Positions 39,909-49,168 of a DNA stretch of 49,339 nucleotides are shown here, piece after piece. Numbering within the stretch: position 1 is the stretch's first letter; each line of letters starts with the position of its first letter. The translations under genes were made by a program, and so were the position numbers. The stretch is from Actinomadura chibensis NBRC 106107. Its GTDB lineage: Bacteria; Actinomycetota; Actinomycetes; Streptosporangiales; Streptosporangiaceae. The stretch is taken from NCBI RefSeq assembly GCF_001552135.1, contig NZ_BCQP01000079.1, forward strand, positions 1 to 49,339. The letters are read 5' to 3'. The notes below the pieces were generated by a model. The model saw nothing but the letters and a program-made list of their open reading frames with translations. It was not told where the DNA came from and did not search any database.

Positions 39909-40868
39909 ATGAACAGCGCGACCAAGCTGGGGATCTACGCGGTGGGACTGGCCGTCGTGTTCGGCGGCGCCGCCGGGGTCGGCAAGATCGTCGGTCCCGT
40001 CGGGGCGTCCGCGGAGACGGCCTCGCACGACGGCGGCGGCCACGGAGGCGGGAACGGCGGGGGCCACGGAGGCGGAGGCGGTGGCGAGACCGCGCACGCG
40101 CCCGGCGGCCTCCAGGTCTCCGAGGACGGCTACACGCTCGTCCCGCGCGCCACGGACGTGACCCCCGGCGAGCGGACCGACTTCCGCTTCACCATCAACG
40201 GCCCGGACGGCAAGCCCGTCACCGGGTTCAAGCTCCTGCACGGCAAGCGGGTGCACCTGATCGTCGCCCGCCGCGACCTGTCCGGCTTCCAGCACCTGCA
40301 CCCGACGGAGGCGGGCGGCGGCGTGTGGACGGTCCCGATCACGCTCCCGAAGGCCGGCGTGTACCGGGTCTTCACCGACGTCCAGCCGGAGGGCGCGAAG
40401 CGGCAGCTCACGCTCGGCGCGGACGTGTTCGCCCAGGGCGAGCTGAAGACGACCCCGCTGCCGAAGCCCGAGCGGGTCGCGAAGGTGGACGGCTACGAGG
40501 TCGCCCTGACCGGCGGCCTGGCCCCCGGCAAGTCGACCGAGCTGACCCTGACGGTGAGCAAGGACGGCAAGCCGGTCACCGACCTGGAGCCCTACCTGGA
40601 GGCGTACGGCCACCTGGTCGCGCTGCGGCAGGGCGACCTCGCCTACCTGCACGTCCACCCGGACGGGGCGCCGGGCGACGGCAAGACGAAGCCGGGTCCG
40701 GAGATCACGTTCTTCGCCGAGGCGCCGAGCACCGGCGCGTACCGGCTCTACCTGGACTTCAAGCACGGCGGCAAGGTCCGCACGGCCGAGTTCACCGTGT
40801 ACGCGGGGGACGCGCGGGCACCCGTCCAGACCGGCGGGGGCCACGACGACACGCCCCACACGCACTGA
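39909..40868 (+). CDS. His-rich secreted/anchored copper-operon protein with duplicated HxH modules
   Basis: The 319-residue protein has an uncleaved-signal-like helix (about 7-27), a Gly/His-rich linker (40-63) and an extracytoplasmic beta-rich body ending GGGHDDTPHTH. The body has two related halves: His116 with HLHP (129-132), and His235 with HVHP (248-251), each around the pattern HL(I)VA.R.DL. This suggests an internal duplication giving two similar His metal sites. I do not recognise an established function. Its place between copZ and copA implies periplasm-side copper binding or delivery. Confidence 0.8.
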   Translation: MNSATKLGIYAVGLAVVFGGAAGVGKIVGPVGASAETASHDGGGHGGGNGGGHGGGGGGETAHAPGGLQVSEDGYTLVPRATDVTPGERTDFRFTINGPDGKPVTGFKLLHGKRVHLIVARRDLSGFQHLHPTEAGGGVWTVPITLPKAGVYRVFTDVQPEGAKRQLTLGADVFAQGELKTTPLPKPERVAKVDGYEVALTGGLAPGKSTELTLTVSKDGKPVTDLEPYLEAYGHLVALRQGDLAYLHVHPDGAPGDGKTKPGPEITFFAEAPSTGAYRLYLDFKHGGKVRTAEFTVYAGDARAPVQTGGGHDDTPHTH

Positions 40869-40905
40869 CACACCCCGAGACGACGACCGAGGCAGAGGAG
40901 GAGCG

Positions 40906-43218
40906 ATGAGCACGGACTCCGCGTCCGAGCGTGTCGAGCTGGCGATCGGCGGGATGACGTGCGCGTCGTGCGCCAACCGCATCGAGCGCAAGCTCAACAA
41001 GCTGGACGGCGTCACCGCCACGGTCAACTACGCGACCGAGAAGGCCCGCGTCGAGTACGCCCCCGGGGTGTCGACGGACGAGCTGATCGCGGCGGTCGAG
41101 AAGGCCGGATACACCGCCGAGCTGCCGTCCCCGCCCAAGGGCCGCGAGGGCGACGGCGAGGCGGAGCCGGACGACGGGCTCCGCCCGCTGCGCCAGCGGC
41201 TCGTCACCGCGATCGTGCTGTCGGTGCCGGTCATCGCGATGGCGATGATCCCGGCGCTCCAGTTCGAGGCGTGGCAGTGGCTGTCGCTGACGCTGGCGGC
41301 GCCGGTCGTCGTCTACGCGGGCTGGCCGTTCCACAAGGCGGCCGCGGTCAACCTGCGGCACGGCGCGGCCACCATGGACACGCTGATCTCGCTCGGCACG
41401 ATCGCCGCGTTCGCGTGGTCGCTGTGGGCGCTGTTCTTCGGCACGGCGGGCGAGCTGGGGATCAAGCACGGCTTCGAGTTCTCCATGACCCGGTCGGACG
41501 GGTCGATGAACATCTACCTGGAGGCCGCGTCCGGGGTGATCATGTTCATCCTGGCCGGGCGGTACTTCGAGACGCGGTCCAAGCGCCGCGCCGGGGCCGC
41601 GCTGCGGGCCCTGCTCGAACTGGGCGCGAAGGAGGTCTCGGTCGTCCGGGACGGCGGGCGCGAGGAGCGCGTCCCCGTCGACCAGCTGGCCGCGGGCGAC
41701 GTGTTCGTCGTCCGTCCCGGCGAGAAGGTCGCCACGGACGGGACGGTCGTCGAAGGCTCGTCGGCGGTCGACGCGTCCATGCTGACCGGCGAGTCCGTCC
41801 CGGTGGAGGTCGGGCCGGGCGACGCGGTGGTCGGCGCGACGGTGAACGCGGGCGGGCGGCTGCTCGTCCGGGCGACGCGGGTCGGGTCCGACACCCAGCT
41901 CGCGCAGATGGCGAAGCTCGTCGAGGACGCGCAGACCGGCAAGGCGCAGGCGCAGCGGCTGGCCGACCGGATCTCCGGGATCTTCGTCCCGGTGGTGATC
42001 GCGCTGGCGCTCGGCACGCTCGGCTTCTGGATCGGCACCGGCGAGCCGCTGGCCGGGGCGTTCACCGCCGCCGTGGCCGTGCTGATCATCGCCTGCCCGT
42101 GCGCGCTCGGCCTCGCGACCCCGACCGCCCTCATGGTCGGGACGGGACGCGGCGCCCAGCTCGGCATCCTGATCAAGGGCCCGGAGGTGCTGGAGTCGAC
42201 CCGCAAGATCGACACGGTCGTGCTGGACAAGACCGGCACCGTCACCACCGGCCGGATGGCGCTGGTCGACGTGATCACCGCCGCCGGCGTGTCCGCGGAC
42301 GACGTCCTCCGGCTGGCGGGGGCGCTGGAGAACGCGTCCGAGCACCCGATCGCGCAGGCCGTCGCCAAGGGCGCCGCCGAGCGGGTCGGCGAGCTGGGCA
42401 CGGTCGAGGACTTCGCCAACGTCGAGGGCCTCGGCGTCCAGGGGGTCGTGGACGGGCACGGCGTGCTCGCCGGGCGTCCGCAGCTCCTGGCCGAGTGGTC
42501 GCAGGACCTGACGCCGGACCTCGAACGCGCCATGGCGGAGGCGCAGGCCAAGGGCCGCACCGCCGTCGCGGTCGGCTGGGACGGCGCCGCCCGCGCCGTG
42601 CTGACCGTCGCCGACCAGGTCAAGCCGACCTCGGCGGAGGCGATCGGGCAGCTCAGGGCGCTCGGGCTGCGTCCGGTCCTGCTGACCGGCGACAACGCGA
42701 CCGTGGCCCGCACGGTCGCGGACGCGGTCGGCATCGACGAGGTCATCGCCGACGTCCTGCCGCAGGACAAGGTGGACGTCGTCAAGCGCCTCCAGGCCGA
42801 GGGCGCGACGGTCGCGATGGTCGGCGACGGGGTCAACGACGCCGCCGCGCTCGCGCAGGCCGACCTCGGGCTCGCGATGGGCACCGGGACGGACGTGGCG
42901 ATCGAGGCGTCCGACCTGACCCTGGTGCGCGGCGACCTGCGGGCGGCGGCGGACGCGATCCGGCTGTCCCGCCGCACGCTCGGCACGATCAAGGGGAACC
43001 TGTTCTGGGCGTTCGCCTACAACGTGCTGGCGCTGCCGCTGGCGGCGTCCGGGCTGCTCGTCCCGATGATCGCGGGCGGCGCGATGGCGTTCTCCTCGGT
43101 GTTCGTGGTGAGCAACAGCCTGCGGCTGCGCCGGTTCAAGCCGCTGGCGGCGAACCGGGCGGACGCCGTCGGCCCGGCCGGGACGGCGGCCAGGGTCGAG
43201 GTTCCGGCCGCGCGCTGA
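40906..43218 (+). CDS. copA: Copper-exporting P1B-type ATPase CopA
   Basis: The 770-residue membrane pump has one N-terminal metal-binding domain (MTCASC, Cys19/Cys22), eight membrane helices, the actuator TGES, transmembrane CPC (397-399), phosphorylation motif DKTGT (Asp441), SEHP and hinge GDGVND. CPC with one CxxC domain is the Cu(I) export class. The ATG has AGGAGG upstream. It ends the operon just before a strong hairpin. Confidence 0.96.
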   Translation: MSTDSASERVELAIGGMTCASCANRIERKLNKLDGVTATVNYATEKARVEYAPGVSTDELIAAVEKAGYTAELPSPPKGREGDGEAEPDDGLRPLRQRLVTAIVLSVPVIAMAMIPALQFEAWQWLSLTLAAPVVVYAGWPFHKAAAVNLRHGAATMDTLISLGTIAAFAWSLWALFFGTAGELGIKHGFEFSMTRSDGSMNIYLEAASGVIMFILAGRYFETRSKRRAGAALRALLELGAKEVSVVRDGGREERVPVDQLAAGDVFVVRPGEKVATDGTVVEGSSAVDASMLTGESVPVEVGPGDAVVGATVNAGGRLLVRATRVGSDTQLAQMAKLVEDAQTGKAQAQRLADRISGIFVPVVIALALGTLGFWIGTGEPLAGAFTAAVAVLIIACPCALGLATPTALMVGTGRGAQLGILIKGPEVLESTRKIDTVVLDKTGTVTTGRMALVDVITAAGVSADDVLRLAGALENASEHPIAQAVAKGAAERVGELGTVEDFANVEGLGVQGVVDGHGVLAGRPQLLAEWSQDLTPDLERAMAEAQAKGRTAVAVGWDGAARAVLTVADQVKPTSAEAIGQLRALGLRPVLLTGDNATVARTVADAVGIDEVIADVLPQDKVDVVKRLQAEGATVAMVGDGVNDAAALAQADLGLAMGTGTDVAIEASDLTLVRGDLRAAADAIRLSRRTLGTIKGNLFWAFAYNVLALPLAASGLLVPMIAGGAMAFSSVFVVSNSLRLRRFKPLAANRADAVGPAGTAARVEVPAAR

Positions 43219-43228
43219 CCGAACCGCG

Positions 43229-43264
43229 AAAGCGCGGCCCCCGTGCGAACGGGGGCCGCGCTTT
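43229..43264. terminator. Bidirectional terminator with GCGA tetraloop
   Basis: A perfect 16-bp stem (43229-43244 with 43249-43264) with a GNRA loop GCGA and T-rich 3' end lies between the convergent copA and marR genes. Confidence 0.88.
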
Positions 43265-43290
43265 TCGCGTGTCTCAGGCGAGCGCGGAGC

Positions 43291-43731
43291 TCAGGCGCGC
43301 AGCCCGGCGAGGACGGGGGCCAGGGCCGGGTCGGCGGCGGCGGCTTGGAGGGCCTCGGTCAGCGTCTCGGCGTAGGTCGGGGCGGCCTTCTCCTGGAGGG
43401 CGCGGCCCTCCTCGGTGATGACGGTGTAGACGCCGCGCCGGTCCTTCGGGCACATGTCGCGGCGGGTCAGGCCCGCGGCCTCCAGCCGCGCGACGAGGCG
43501 GCTGACCGAGCTCTGGTTGAGGCCGATGAGGTCGGCGAGCTCCTGCATGCGCAGCTCGCCATCGGCGGCGCGGGACAGCCGGCACAGCGCGCGGTACTCC
43601 GACAGCCCGATGTTGTGGCCGCGCTGGAGCGCCTTGGCGAGCCGGTGCTCGACGCGTCCGTGCAGGGTGACGACGCCGTCCCAGAGAAGGCCGTCCTTCG
43701 TCGCGGGACTCGTCCCGGTTGCAGCGCCCAT
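43291..43731 (-). CDS. MarR-family transcriptional regulator
   Basis: The 146-residue regulator has a winged helix-turn-helix: YRALCRLSRAADGELRMQELADLIGL, NQSSVSRLVARLEAAGL and the wing RRDMCPKDRRGVYTVITEEG, flanked by dimerisation helices. It is divergent from an ene-reductase gene and two identical-type palindromes lie in the gap, so it probably represses that reductase and itself. A Cys in the wing (MCPKD) could allow electrophile sensing. Confidence 0.92.
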   Translation of the reverse strand: MGAATGTSPATKDGLLWDGVVTLHGRVEHRLAKALQRGHNIGLSEYRALCRLSRAADGELRMQELADLIGLNQSSVSRLVARLEAAGLTRRDMCPKDRRGVYTVITEEGRALQEKAAPTYAETLTEALQAAAADPALAPVLAGLRA

Positions 43732-43781
43732 GTCCGCGCCTCCTTCTCTCTTGACGTCAGCTTACCTGAAATGACAACATC

Positions 43782-43814
43782 TGCATGTACATGCATGGAA
43801 TGTATGTACATGCA
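43782..43814. promoter_or_regulatory. Twin palindromic MarR operators
   Basis: TGCATGTACATGCA (43782-43795) is a perfect 14-bp palindrome. TGTATGTACATGCA (43801-43814) is a near-identical second copy 19 bp on. They sit between marR and the ene-reductase; the second lies 21 bp before the reductase start. Confidence 0.75.
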
Positions 43815-43835
43815 AACTAATCTCGGGAGGTTCCG

Positions 43836-44912
43836 ATGACCAGTCCGCTCCTGCTCCCCTACGAGGGCCCGCGCCTGACCCTGCGCAACCGGATCGCGAT
43901 GGCGCCGATGACGCGCAACCGGGCGGACGACGCGACCGGCGTCCCGAGCCCGCTGACCGCGGAGTACTACGCGCAGCGCGCGACGGCCGGGCTGATCGTC
44001 ACCGAGGGGATCTGGCCGGACGTCCTCGGAAAGGGCGAGCCGGGCGTCCCGGGCCTGGTCACGGACGCGCAGGTCGCCGGATGGCGCGAGGTCACCGGGG
44101 CCGTGCACGCCGCGGGCGGGACGATCTTCGCCCAGCTCTGGCACGTCGGGCGCATGTCGCACCCGCTCACGCTCCCCGGCCGCGCGACGCCCGTCGCGCC
44201 GTCGGCCGTGCGGATCGAGTCCGAGACGATCCGCACGAACGAGGGGAAGGTCCCGCACGTCACCCCGCGCGCGCTGACGACCGCCGAGGCGGAGGCGGCG
44301 GTCGCGGCCTTCGCGGCGGCGGCGCGCAACGCCGTCCGCGCCGGGTTCGACGGGGTCGAGGTGCACGGCGCGAACGGCTACCTGATCCAGCAGTTCCTGG
44401 CCGAGAACACCAACCGGCGCACCGACCGGTACGGCGGCTCGCTCGCCGGGCGGCTGCGCTTCGCGGTGGACGTGGTCGAGGCCGTCGCCGCCGAGATCGG
44501 GCCGGAGCGGGTCGGCCTGCGCGTCTCCCCCGACAACCCGGAGAACGAGATCGCCGAGGCGGATCCGCGGGGCACCTACCGGGCGCTCGTCGCCGCCCTC
44601 GACCCGCTCGGCCTCGCGTACCTGCACGTCATCGAGCGCGGCGCGTACGGGGCGCTGGCCGACCTGCGGCCGCGCTGGTCCGGGACGCTGATCGGCAACT
44701 TCAACGGCCCGGAGCCGACCTCGCGGCGGGCGGGGGAGCAGGCGCTCGCGGCGGGCCTCGCGGACGTGTTCTCCTTCGGCCGCCTGTTCATCTCCAACCC
44801 CGACCTCCCGGCGCGGTTCGCGAGCGGCGCGCCGCTCGACGACTACGACACCGCCCTGGTCCACGCCGGCGGACGCGAGGGCTACGTCGACTACCCGGCC
44901 CTCGCGGGCTGA
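43836..44912 (+). CDS. Old yellow enzyme family ene-reductase
   Basis: The 358-residue FMN enzyme reduces activated C=C bonds with NAD(P)H. Visible are RIAMAPMTRNRA (FMN binding), QLWHVGRMSH, the substrate-binding pair His/Asn in EVHGANGYLIQQFL, NRRTDRYGG and LIGNFNGPEPTSR. It is a NemA/XenB-type alkene reductase. Regulation by the divergent MarR is likely. ATG 43836 has CGGGAGG upstream. Confidence 0.93.
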   Translation: MTSPLLLPYEGPRLTLRNRIAMAPMTRNRADDATGVPSPLTAEYYAQRATAGLIVTEGIWPDVLGKGEPGVPGLVTDAQVAGWREVTGAVHAAGGTIFAQLWHVGRMSHPLTLPGRATPVAPSAVRIESETIRTNEGKVPHVTPRALTTAEAEAAVAAFAAAARNAVRAGFDGVEVHGANGYLIQQFLAENTNRRTDRYGGSLAGRLRFAVDVVEAVAAEIGPERVGLRVSPDNPENEIAEADPRGTYRALVAALDPLGLAYLHVIERGAYGALADLRPRWSGTLIGNFNGPEPTSRRAGEQALAAGLADVFSFGRLFISNPDLPARFASGAPLDDYDTALVHAGGREGYVDYPALAG

Positions 44913-44915
44913 CCG

Positions 44916-46106
44916 TCAGGTGGCGGCGGCGCCCGGCTCGCCGCCGCGCGCGACGGGACGCAGTCCCGGCGCCAGCGCCAGCGTGATCAGGAGCGAGGCC
45001 GCCGCCATGACCGCCATCGCCGTCCCGGGCGAGGTCCACTCGGCGACCGTCCCGGAGAGGGCGGCGGCGACGGCCTGCATGGTCAGCATCCCGGACGAGT
45101 GGAGCCCGAGCGCCTGCCCGTGGATCTCCTCCGGGGTCAGGGTCATCAGCCGGTCCTGGAGCAGCAGCGTGGAGCCGTAGCCGACCGACGCGACCAGGAC
45201 GAGCACGGCCGCCACCGGCACCCCCGGGTCCACGGCGAACACCAGGTAGGGCGCGGCGAGCACGACGCGGAGCGGGGCTTCGAACCGGTACCGCCAGCCG
45301 CGCGGTATGAACCGTCCCGCCGCGACGTCCCCGGCCAGCATCCCGGCGGCGGCGAACGCGAGGAGGACGCCCGCGCGGTCCGGCGCGTACGGGACGAACA
45401 CCGCCTCGCAGCCCACGATCAGCCCGTTCGGCAGCCACATCGCGAGGTAGACGTACCGGCGCGGACGCGACGACCACAGCAGCGTGTTCACCCGCCACGT
45501 CTCGGCCACCGACGGGCGCCCCGCCGCCCGCGGCGGCCGGGACGTGAGCAGCCGCCACGCCGCCGCGGCGGCGAGGACGTCGAGCGCGGCCGCGACTAGG
45601 AGCGTTCCACGCGGCGACAGCACCGTCACGAGGACGCCGCCGCTCGCGAACCCGAGGATCTGCGTCAGCCCCGTCGACATGTTCAGGACGGAGCGTCCGA
45701 TCAGGTAGCCCTCGCGCGGCAGGATCTGGCTGAGCAGCCCGTACCGGACGCCCCCGAGCACCGCCCCGACCAGGCCGAGCGCGAGCACGATGGCGAACAG
45801 CCCCCACACGGGCAGGCCGGGGACGGCGAGCACGGCCGTCCCGAGCCCGGTGACGAGGACCAGCGCGCAGAGCGCGGCGCGCGGCGGCAGCCGGTCCGCC
45901 GCCGACAGCAGCGCCATCGCCCCGACCATCTGGGTCAGGGACGCCCCGAACATGCTGAGCGCGGCGAGCAGCGGCGAGTCGGTGGCGGAGTAGACGAGGA
46001 CGCCGAGCGCCAGCCCGCTGACCGTCGTCGCGGCGCCCTGCACCGTGACGACCGCGAACAGGGGGCTGAACTCCGGCGAACGGAAGAGTTCCCGGTAGGT
46101 CCGCAT
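44916..46106 (-). CDS. MFS transporter
   Basis: The 396-residue carrier has about 12 membrane helices, with the typical loop after TM2 (SAADRLPPRAAL) and few charged residues. It resembles actinobacterial MFS exporters; substrate unknown. I chose ATG 46106 (MRTYRELFRSPEF), since the ATG six codons upstream adds only a short unconserved lead. It converges on the ene-reductase with 3 bp between stops. Confidence 0.85.
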   Translation of the reverse strand: MRTYRELFRSPEFSPLFAVVTVQGAATTVSGLALGVLVYSATDSPLLAALSMFGASLTQMVGAMALLSAADRLPPRAALCALVLVTGLGTAVLAVPGLPVWGLFAIVLALGLVGAVLGGVRYGLLSQILPREGYLIGRSVLNMSTGLTQILGFASGGVLVTVLSPRGTLLVAAALDVLAAAAAWRLLTSRPPRAAGRPSVAETWRVNTLLWSSRPRRYVYLAMWLPNGLIVGCEAVFVPYAPDRAGVLLAFAAAGMLAGDVAAGRFIPRGWRYRFEAPLRVVLAAPYLVFAVDPGVPVAAVLVLVASVGYGSTLLLQDRLMTLTPEEIHGQALGLHSSGMLTMQAVAAALSGTVAEWTSPGTAMAVMAAASLLITLALAPGLRPVARGGEPGAAAT

Positions 46107-46168
46107 GTGTCGAAATATGATCAATGCGGCCGTGGGCCCGGCAACCCCTTATTCCACGGACGCGCGGG

Positions 46169-46771
46169 TCAGACGTCCCAGAAGGCCAGCTCGTGGCGCA
46201 TGCCGTCCAGGAAGAGGCGTTCGGCGGTCGCCGGGTCGGCCCCGGACTCGTCGATCATCTGGGCGACGCGGCCGGCCAGCTCGGCGAAGCCGGGGTCGGC
46301 GTAGGTGTCGACCCAGCGGCGGTAGCGCGGCTCGGCCGGCGGGTCCTCGGCGAGCAGCCGCCCGAGCGTGGAATAGCCCCACATGCAGGGGTAGAGGGCG
46401 GCGAGGCCGCCCGCGTAGTCGGCGGCGCTCTCCAGCAGGAAGGACGTGTACGCCGCGCAGGCCGGGCCCTTCGTCGCGCCGTCCAGGTCGGCGCCGAAGC
46501 CCGCGGACAGCGAGCGGTGCAGGTCCAGCTCGTCGTGGTACGTCGCGTGGGCGAGGTCCACCAGGTCGCCGAGGTGGGCGGCGGGCGCCTGCCAGGCCAG
46601 CCGGGAGAACACGCGGGTGTAGTCGTGCAGGAAGAGGTAGTCCTGCTCAAGCCAGGAGCGGAAGACGGCCTCGTCCAGGTTCCCTTGGGCGATGCCCCGC
46701 ACGGTGGGGTGCTTGAGCTGTTCGTCGACCAGCGGACGGCCGATCTCCTCCAGGTGCGCGGCGAGACTCAT
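46169..46771 (-). CDS. tenA: TenA-type aminopyrimidine aminohydrolase (thiaminase II)
   Basis: The 200-residue helical enzyme converts aminopyrimidines from degraded thiamine to HMP. Catalytic residues are visible: Asp44 in EQDYLFL, Cys129 in LYPCMWGY and Glu194 in RHELAFW, matching Asp44, Cys135 and Glu205 of Bacillus TenA. ATG 46771 is used; a longer in-frame reading would pass through the upstream hairpin. No TPP riboswitch lies in front of it. Confidence 0.93.
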   Translation of the reverse strand: MSLAAHLEEIGRPLVDEQLKHPTVRGIAQGNLDEAVFRSWLEQDYLFLHDYTRVFSRLAWQAPAAHLGDLVDLAHATYHDELDLHRSLSAGFGADLDGATKGPACAAYTSFLLESAADYAGGLAALYPCMWGYSTLGRLLAEDPPAEPRYRRWVDTYADPGFAELAGRVAQMIDESGADPATAERLFLDGMRHELAFWDV

Positions 46772-46794
46772 GCCCGCAGTCTCCCATCGGGAAC

Positions 46795-46838
46795 GATCAG
46801 AGCCCCGCCCGGCCCTGGGGCCGAGCGGGGCTCTGATC
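46795..46838 (-). terminator. Long hairpin between the deacetylase/GT2 gene and tenA
   Basis: GATCAGAGCCCCGC (46795-46808) pairs perfectly with GCGGGGCTCTGATC (46825-46838), with an inner GGCCC/GGGCC stem. It lies about 110 nt past the deacetylase stop and 24 nt before tenA on the same strand, so it most likely isolates tenA from read-through. Confidence 0.7.
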
Positions 46839-46948
46839 AAAGACCGGTGTGCGGGTCGCCTCTCGGCGAAAGGCACAACACGGCTCCAGCCGGACGGTAT
46901 TCCGTGAAGGCGAAAGGTGAGGCCCGGGGACACCAGGCACACCGGCTG

Positions 46949-49168
46949 TCATGTGTAACCGACGGGTCCCCGCGATTGTTCCCGGCCGCTTCCGAGATCG
47001 GTGAAGGTGCCCGTCCGGCGGACGGTGTGCCACCCGAGCCGCGACCCGAGCAGCGCCGTGACCACCGACTGCACGACCACCAGGTACATGAGCTGCCGGT
47101 AGACGAACTGCTGGAGCGGGAGCGTCCACAGGGGGCGGATCGGCTCGCCGTCCAGCCAGAGCGCGTAGGCGCCCGCCGCGGCCTGGGCGGCGACGAAGAC
47201 CGTCCAGGTGAGCAGGGGCGCGACCGGGTCGACGAACACGACGCCGAGCAGCGCGAACAGGTCGATGGCCGGGGCGAACAGCGGGAGCAGCACCTGGAAC
47301 ACGGTCAGGTAGGGCAGGCAGCGGCGGCCGAACCGCCCGGACGCACCGCCCTCGACGAGCGAGCGGCGGTGCTTCCACATCGCCTGCATCGTCCCGTAGC
47401 ACCAGCGGTAGCGCTGCCTCCAGAGCTGGCCGAGCGAGTCGGGGGTCTCGGTCCAGGCGAGGGCGGTCTCCTCGTAGACGACGCGGAGGCCGGTGCGGCA
47501 GATCGCCATGGTGAGGTCGGTGTCCTCGGCGAGGGTGTCGCCGGGGACGCCCCCGACCCGCGCCAGCGCCGACCGGCGGAACGCCCCGATCGCGCCGGGC
47601 ACGGTCGGCATGCACCGCAGCACGTCGTACATCCGCCGGTCGAGGTTGAAGCCGATCACGTACTCGATGTGCTGCCAGCGGCCGAGGATCCCGTCCCGGT
47701 TGGCGACCTTGGTGTTGCCGCTGACCGCGCCCACCGCCGGGTCGGCCAACGGCGCGACGAGCCGCCGGATGGTGTCGCGCTGGAAGACGGTGTCGCCGTC
47801 CACCAGCACGAGGACGTCGGCGCGGGCGGCCGCGATCCCCGCGTTGAGCGCGCTCGGCTTCCCGCCGTTGGGCTTCCGGACGAGCCGGACGGCGGGCGGC
47901 GCGAGCGCCTCGACGATCTCGGCGGTGCGGTCGGTGGAGCCGTCGTCCACCACGATCACCTCGACCGTGCCCGGGTAGTCGGTGTCGAGCAGCGAGGCGA
48001 CCGTCGCGCCGATGCCCGCCTCCTCGTTGTACGCGGGGACGATCACCGACACGGGCGGGAACGGATCGGGCGGCAGCCCGTCCCCGCCGGCGGGCACCGG
48101 CGGGGGCGGTTCGCGCCGGGCGCGCCGGGCGCGGCGGCGGCCCGGCTCGCGGGCGTGGCCCCGGACGCGCCGCACGTGGACGTGCGCGAACAGCAGCAGC
48201 GTCACGAGCCGCAGCACGTAGAGGATCCCGGCGACCGCGAACAGCGCCTCCATCGTCCCGGTGAGGGCGGCCGCGGCGCGCTGCGCGGCGACGAGCGTCC
48301 AGCCGACGGCCCGCTCGTGCGCGGGCACCGCGACCTCGGCGGACGGCAGCCCGAGCGCGGCGGTGAGCGTCGTGAACCGGTAGCCGAGCGGCTGGAGCCG
48401 CTCGATGATCCGCTCGACCGCCGCGACGGTCTGCGCCCGGTCGCCGCCCGAGTCGTGCAGCATCACGACCGCGCCCGCGCCGGGCGCGCCGCCGTCCAGC
48501 GCCGCCTGGACGATCCGTTCCGCGCCGGGCCGCCGCCAGTCCTCGGTGTCGCGGTCGGTGAGGACGACGACGTACCCCGCCCGCCCGGCCCGCTCGGCCG
48601 CGCGCCACTCCGCCCCGGTCAGGCCGTCCGGGCGGGACGAGTACGGCATCCGCACCAGCCGCGTGTGGACGCCCGCCGCGCCCGCCAGCGCGCGCTGCGT
48701 GAGGTCGAGTTCGAGGCGTCCCCGCCAGGCCGGGGCGGTCGCGAGGTCGGCGTGCGTGTAGGTGTGCGAGCCGATCTCGTTGCCCTCGCGCAGGATGCGG
48801 CGGGTCAGCGCCGGATGCTCGGCGACGCGCGCGCCGACCGTGAAGAACGTGCCGTGCGCGCCGTGGCGGCGCAGGACGTCGAGGACGCGGGGCGTCCACT
48901 CGGGGTCGGGGCCGTCGTCGAAGGTCAGCGCGATGGTCTTCGGCGGGGTGCGGCGGGTGCGCGGGGCGCCGTCCACGAGGCTGACGACCGGCCCGCCCGA
49001 CGCCACCGAGGCCGGCACCGGCCCGCCCGGCGGCGCCGACTCGGCGCGGGGCGCCTCGCCGACCGCGCCGCTCGCGAAGCCGTCCAGGAGGAGGAGCACG
49101 GTCAGGACGAGACCGCCGAGCAGCAGCAGGACCCAGTGTCCTCTGGGCTCGGTGCGGCGCGCGGTCAA
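46949..49168 (-). CDS. Bifunctional polysaccharide deacetylase / GT2 glycosyltransferase
   Basis: The 739-residue membrane protein has an N-terminal helix (about 11-32), a NodB deacetylase domain (about 75-260) with LTFDDGPDPEW and SHTYTHADL metal ligands, a TM segment, a cytosolic processive GT2 domain (VSVIVPAYNEE, DGSTDRT, DGDT, QRYRW) and C-terminal TM helices. It should make and partly deacetylate an N-acetylhexosamine polymer, as in PNAG- or chitin-like exopolysaccharide systems. The TTG start at 49168 overlaps the upstream stop (TTGA). Confidence 0.92.
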   Translation of the reverse strand: MTARRTEPRGHWVLLLLGGLVLTVLLLLDGFASGAVGEAPRAESAPPGGPVPASVASGGPVVSLVDGAPRTRRTPPKTIALTFDDGPDPEWTPRVLDVLRRHGAHGTFFTVGARVAEHPALTRRILREGNEIGSHTYTHADLATAPAWRGRLELDLTQRALAGAAGVHTRLVRMPYSSRPDGLTGAEWRAAERAGRAGYVVVLTDRDTEDWRRPGAERIVQAALDGGAPGAGAVVMLHDSGGDRAQTVAAVERIIERLQPLGYRFTTLTAALGLPSAEVAVPAHERAVGWTLVAAQRAAAALTGTMEALFAVAGILYVLRLVTLLLFAHVHVRRVRGHAREPGRRRARRARREPPPPVPAGGDGLPPDPFPPVSVIVPAYNEEAGIGATVASLLDTDYPGTVEVIVVDDGSTDRTAEIVEALAPPAVRLVRKPNGGKPSALNAGIAAARADVLVLVDGDTVFQRDTIRRLVAPLADPAVGAVSGNTKVANRDGILGRWQHIEYVIGFNLDRRMYDVLRCMPTVPGAIGAFRRSALARVGGVPGDTLAEDTDLTMAICRTGLRVVYEETALAWTETPDSLGQLWRQRYRWCYGTMQAMWKHRRSLVEGGASGRFGRRCLPYLTVFQVLLPLFAPAIDLFALLGVVFVDPVAPLLTWTVFVAAQAAAGAYALWLDGEPIRPLWTLPLQQFVYRQLMYLVVVQSVVTALLGSRLGWHTVRRTGTFTDLGSGREQSRGPVGYT

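Noticed and set aside
46772..46948. A TPP riboswitch in front of tenA
   Set aside because: No CTGAGA or GTAATGCCGGCGTAGGGA-like elements on that strand; the region holds a plain GC hairpin.
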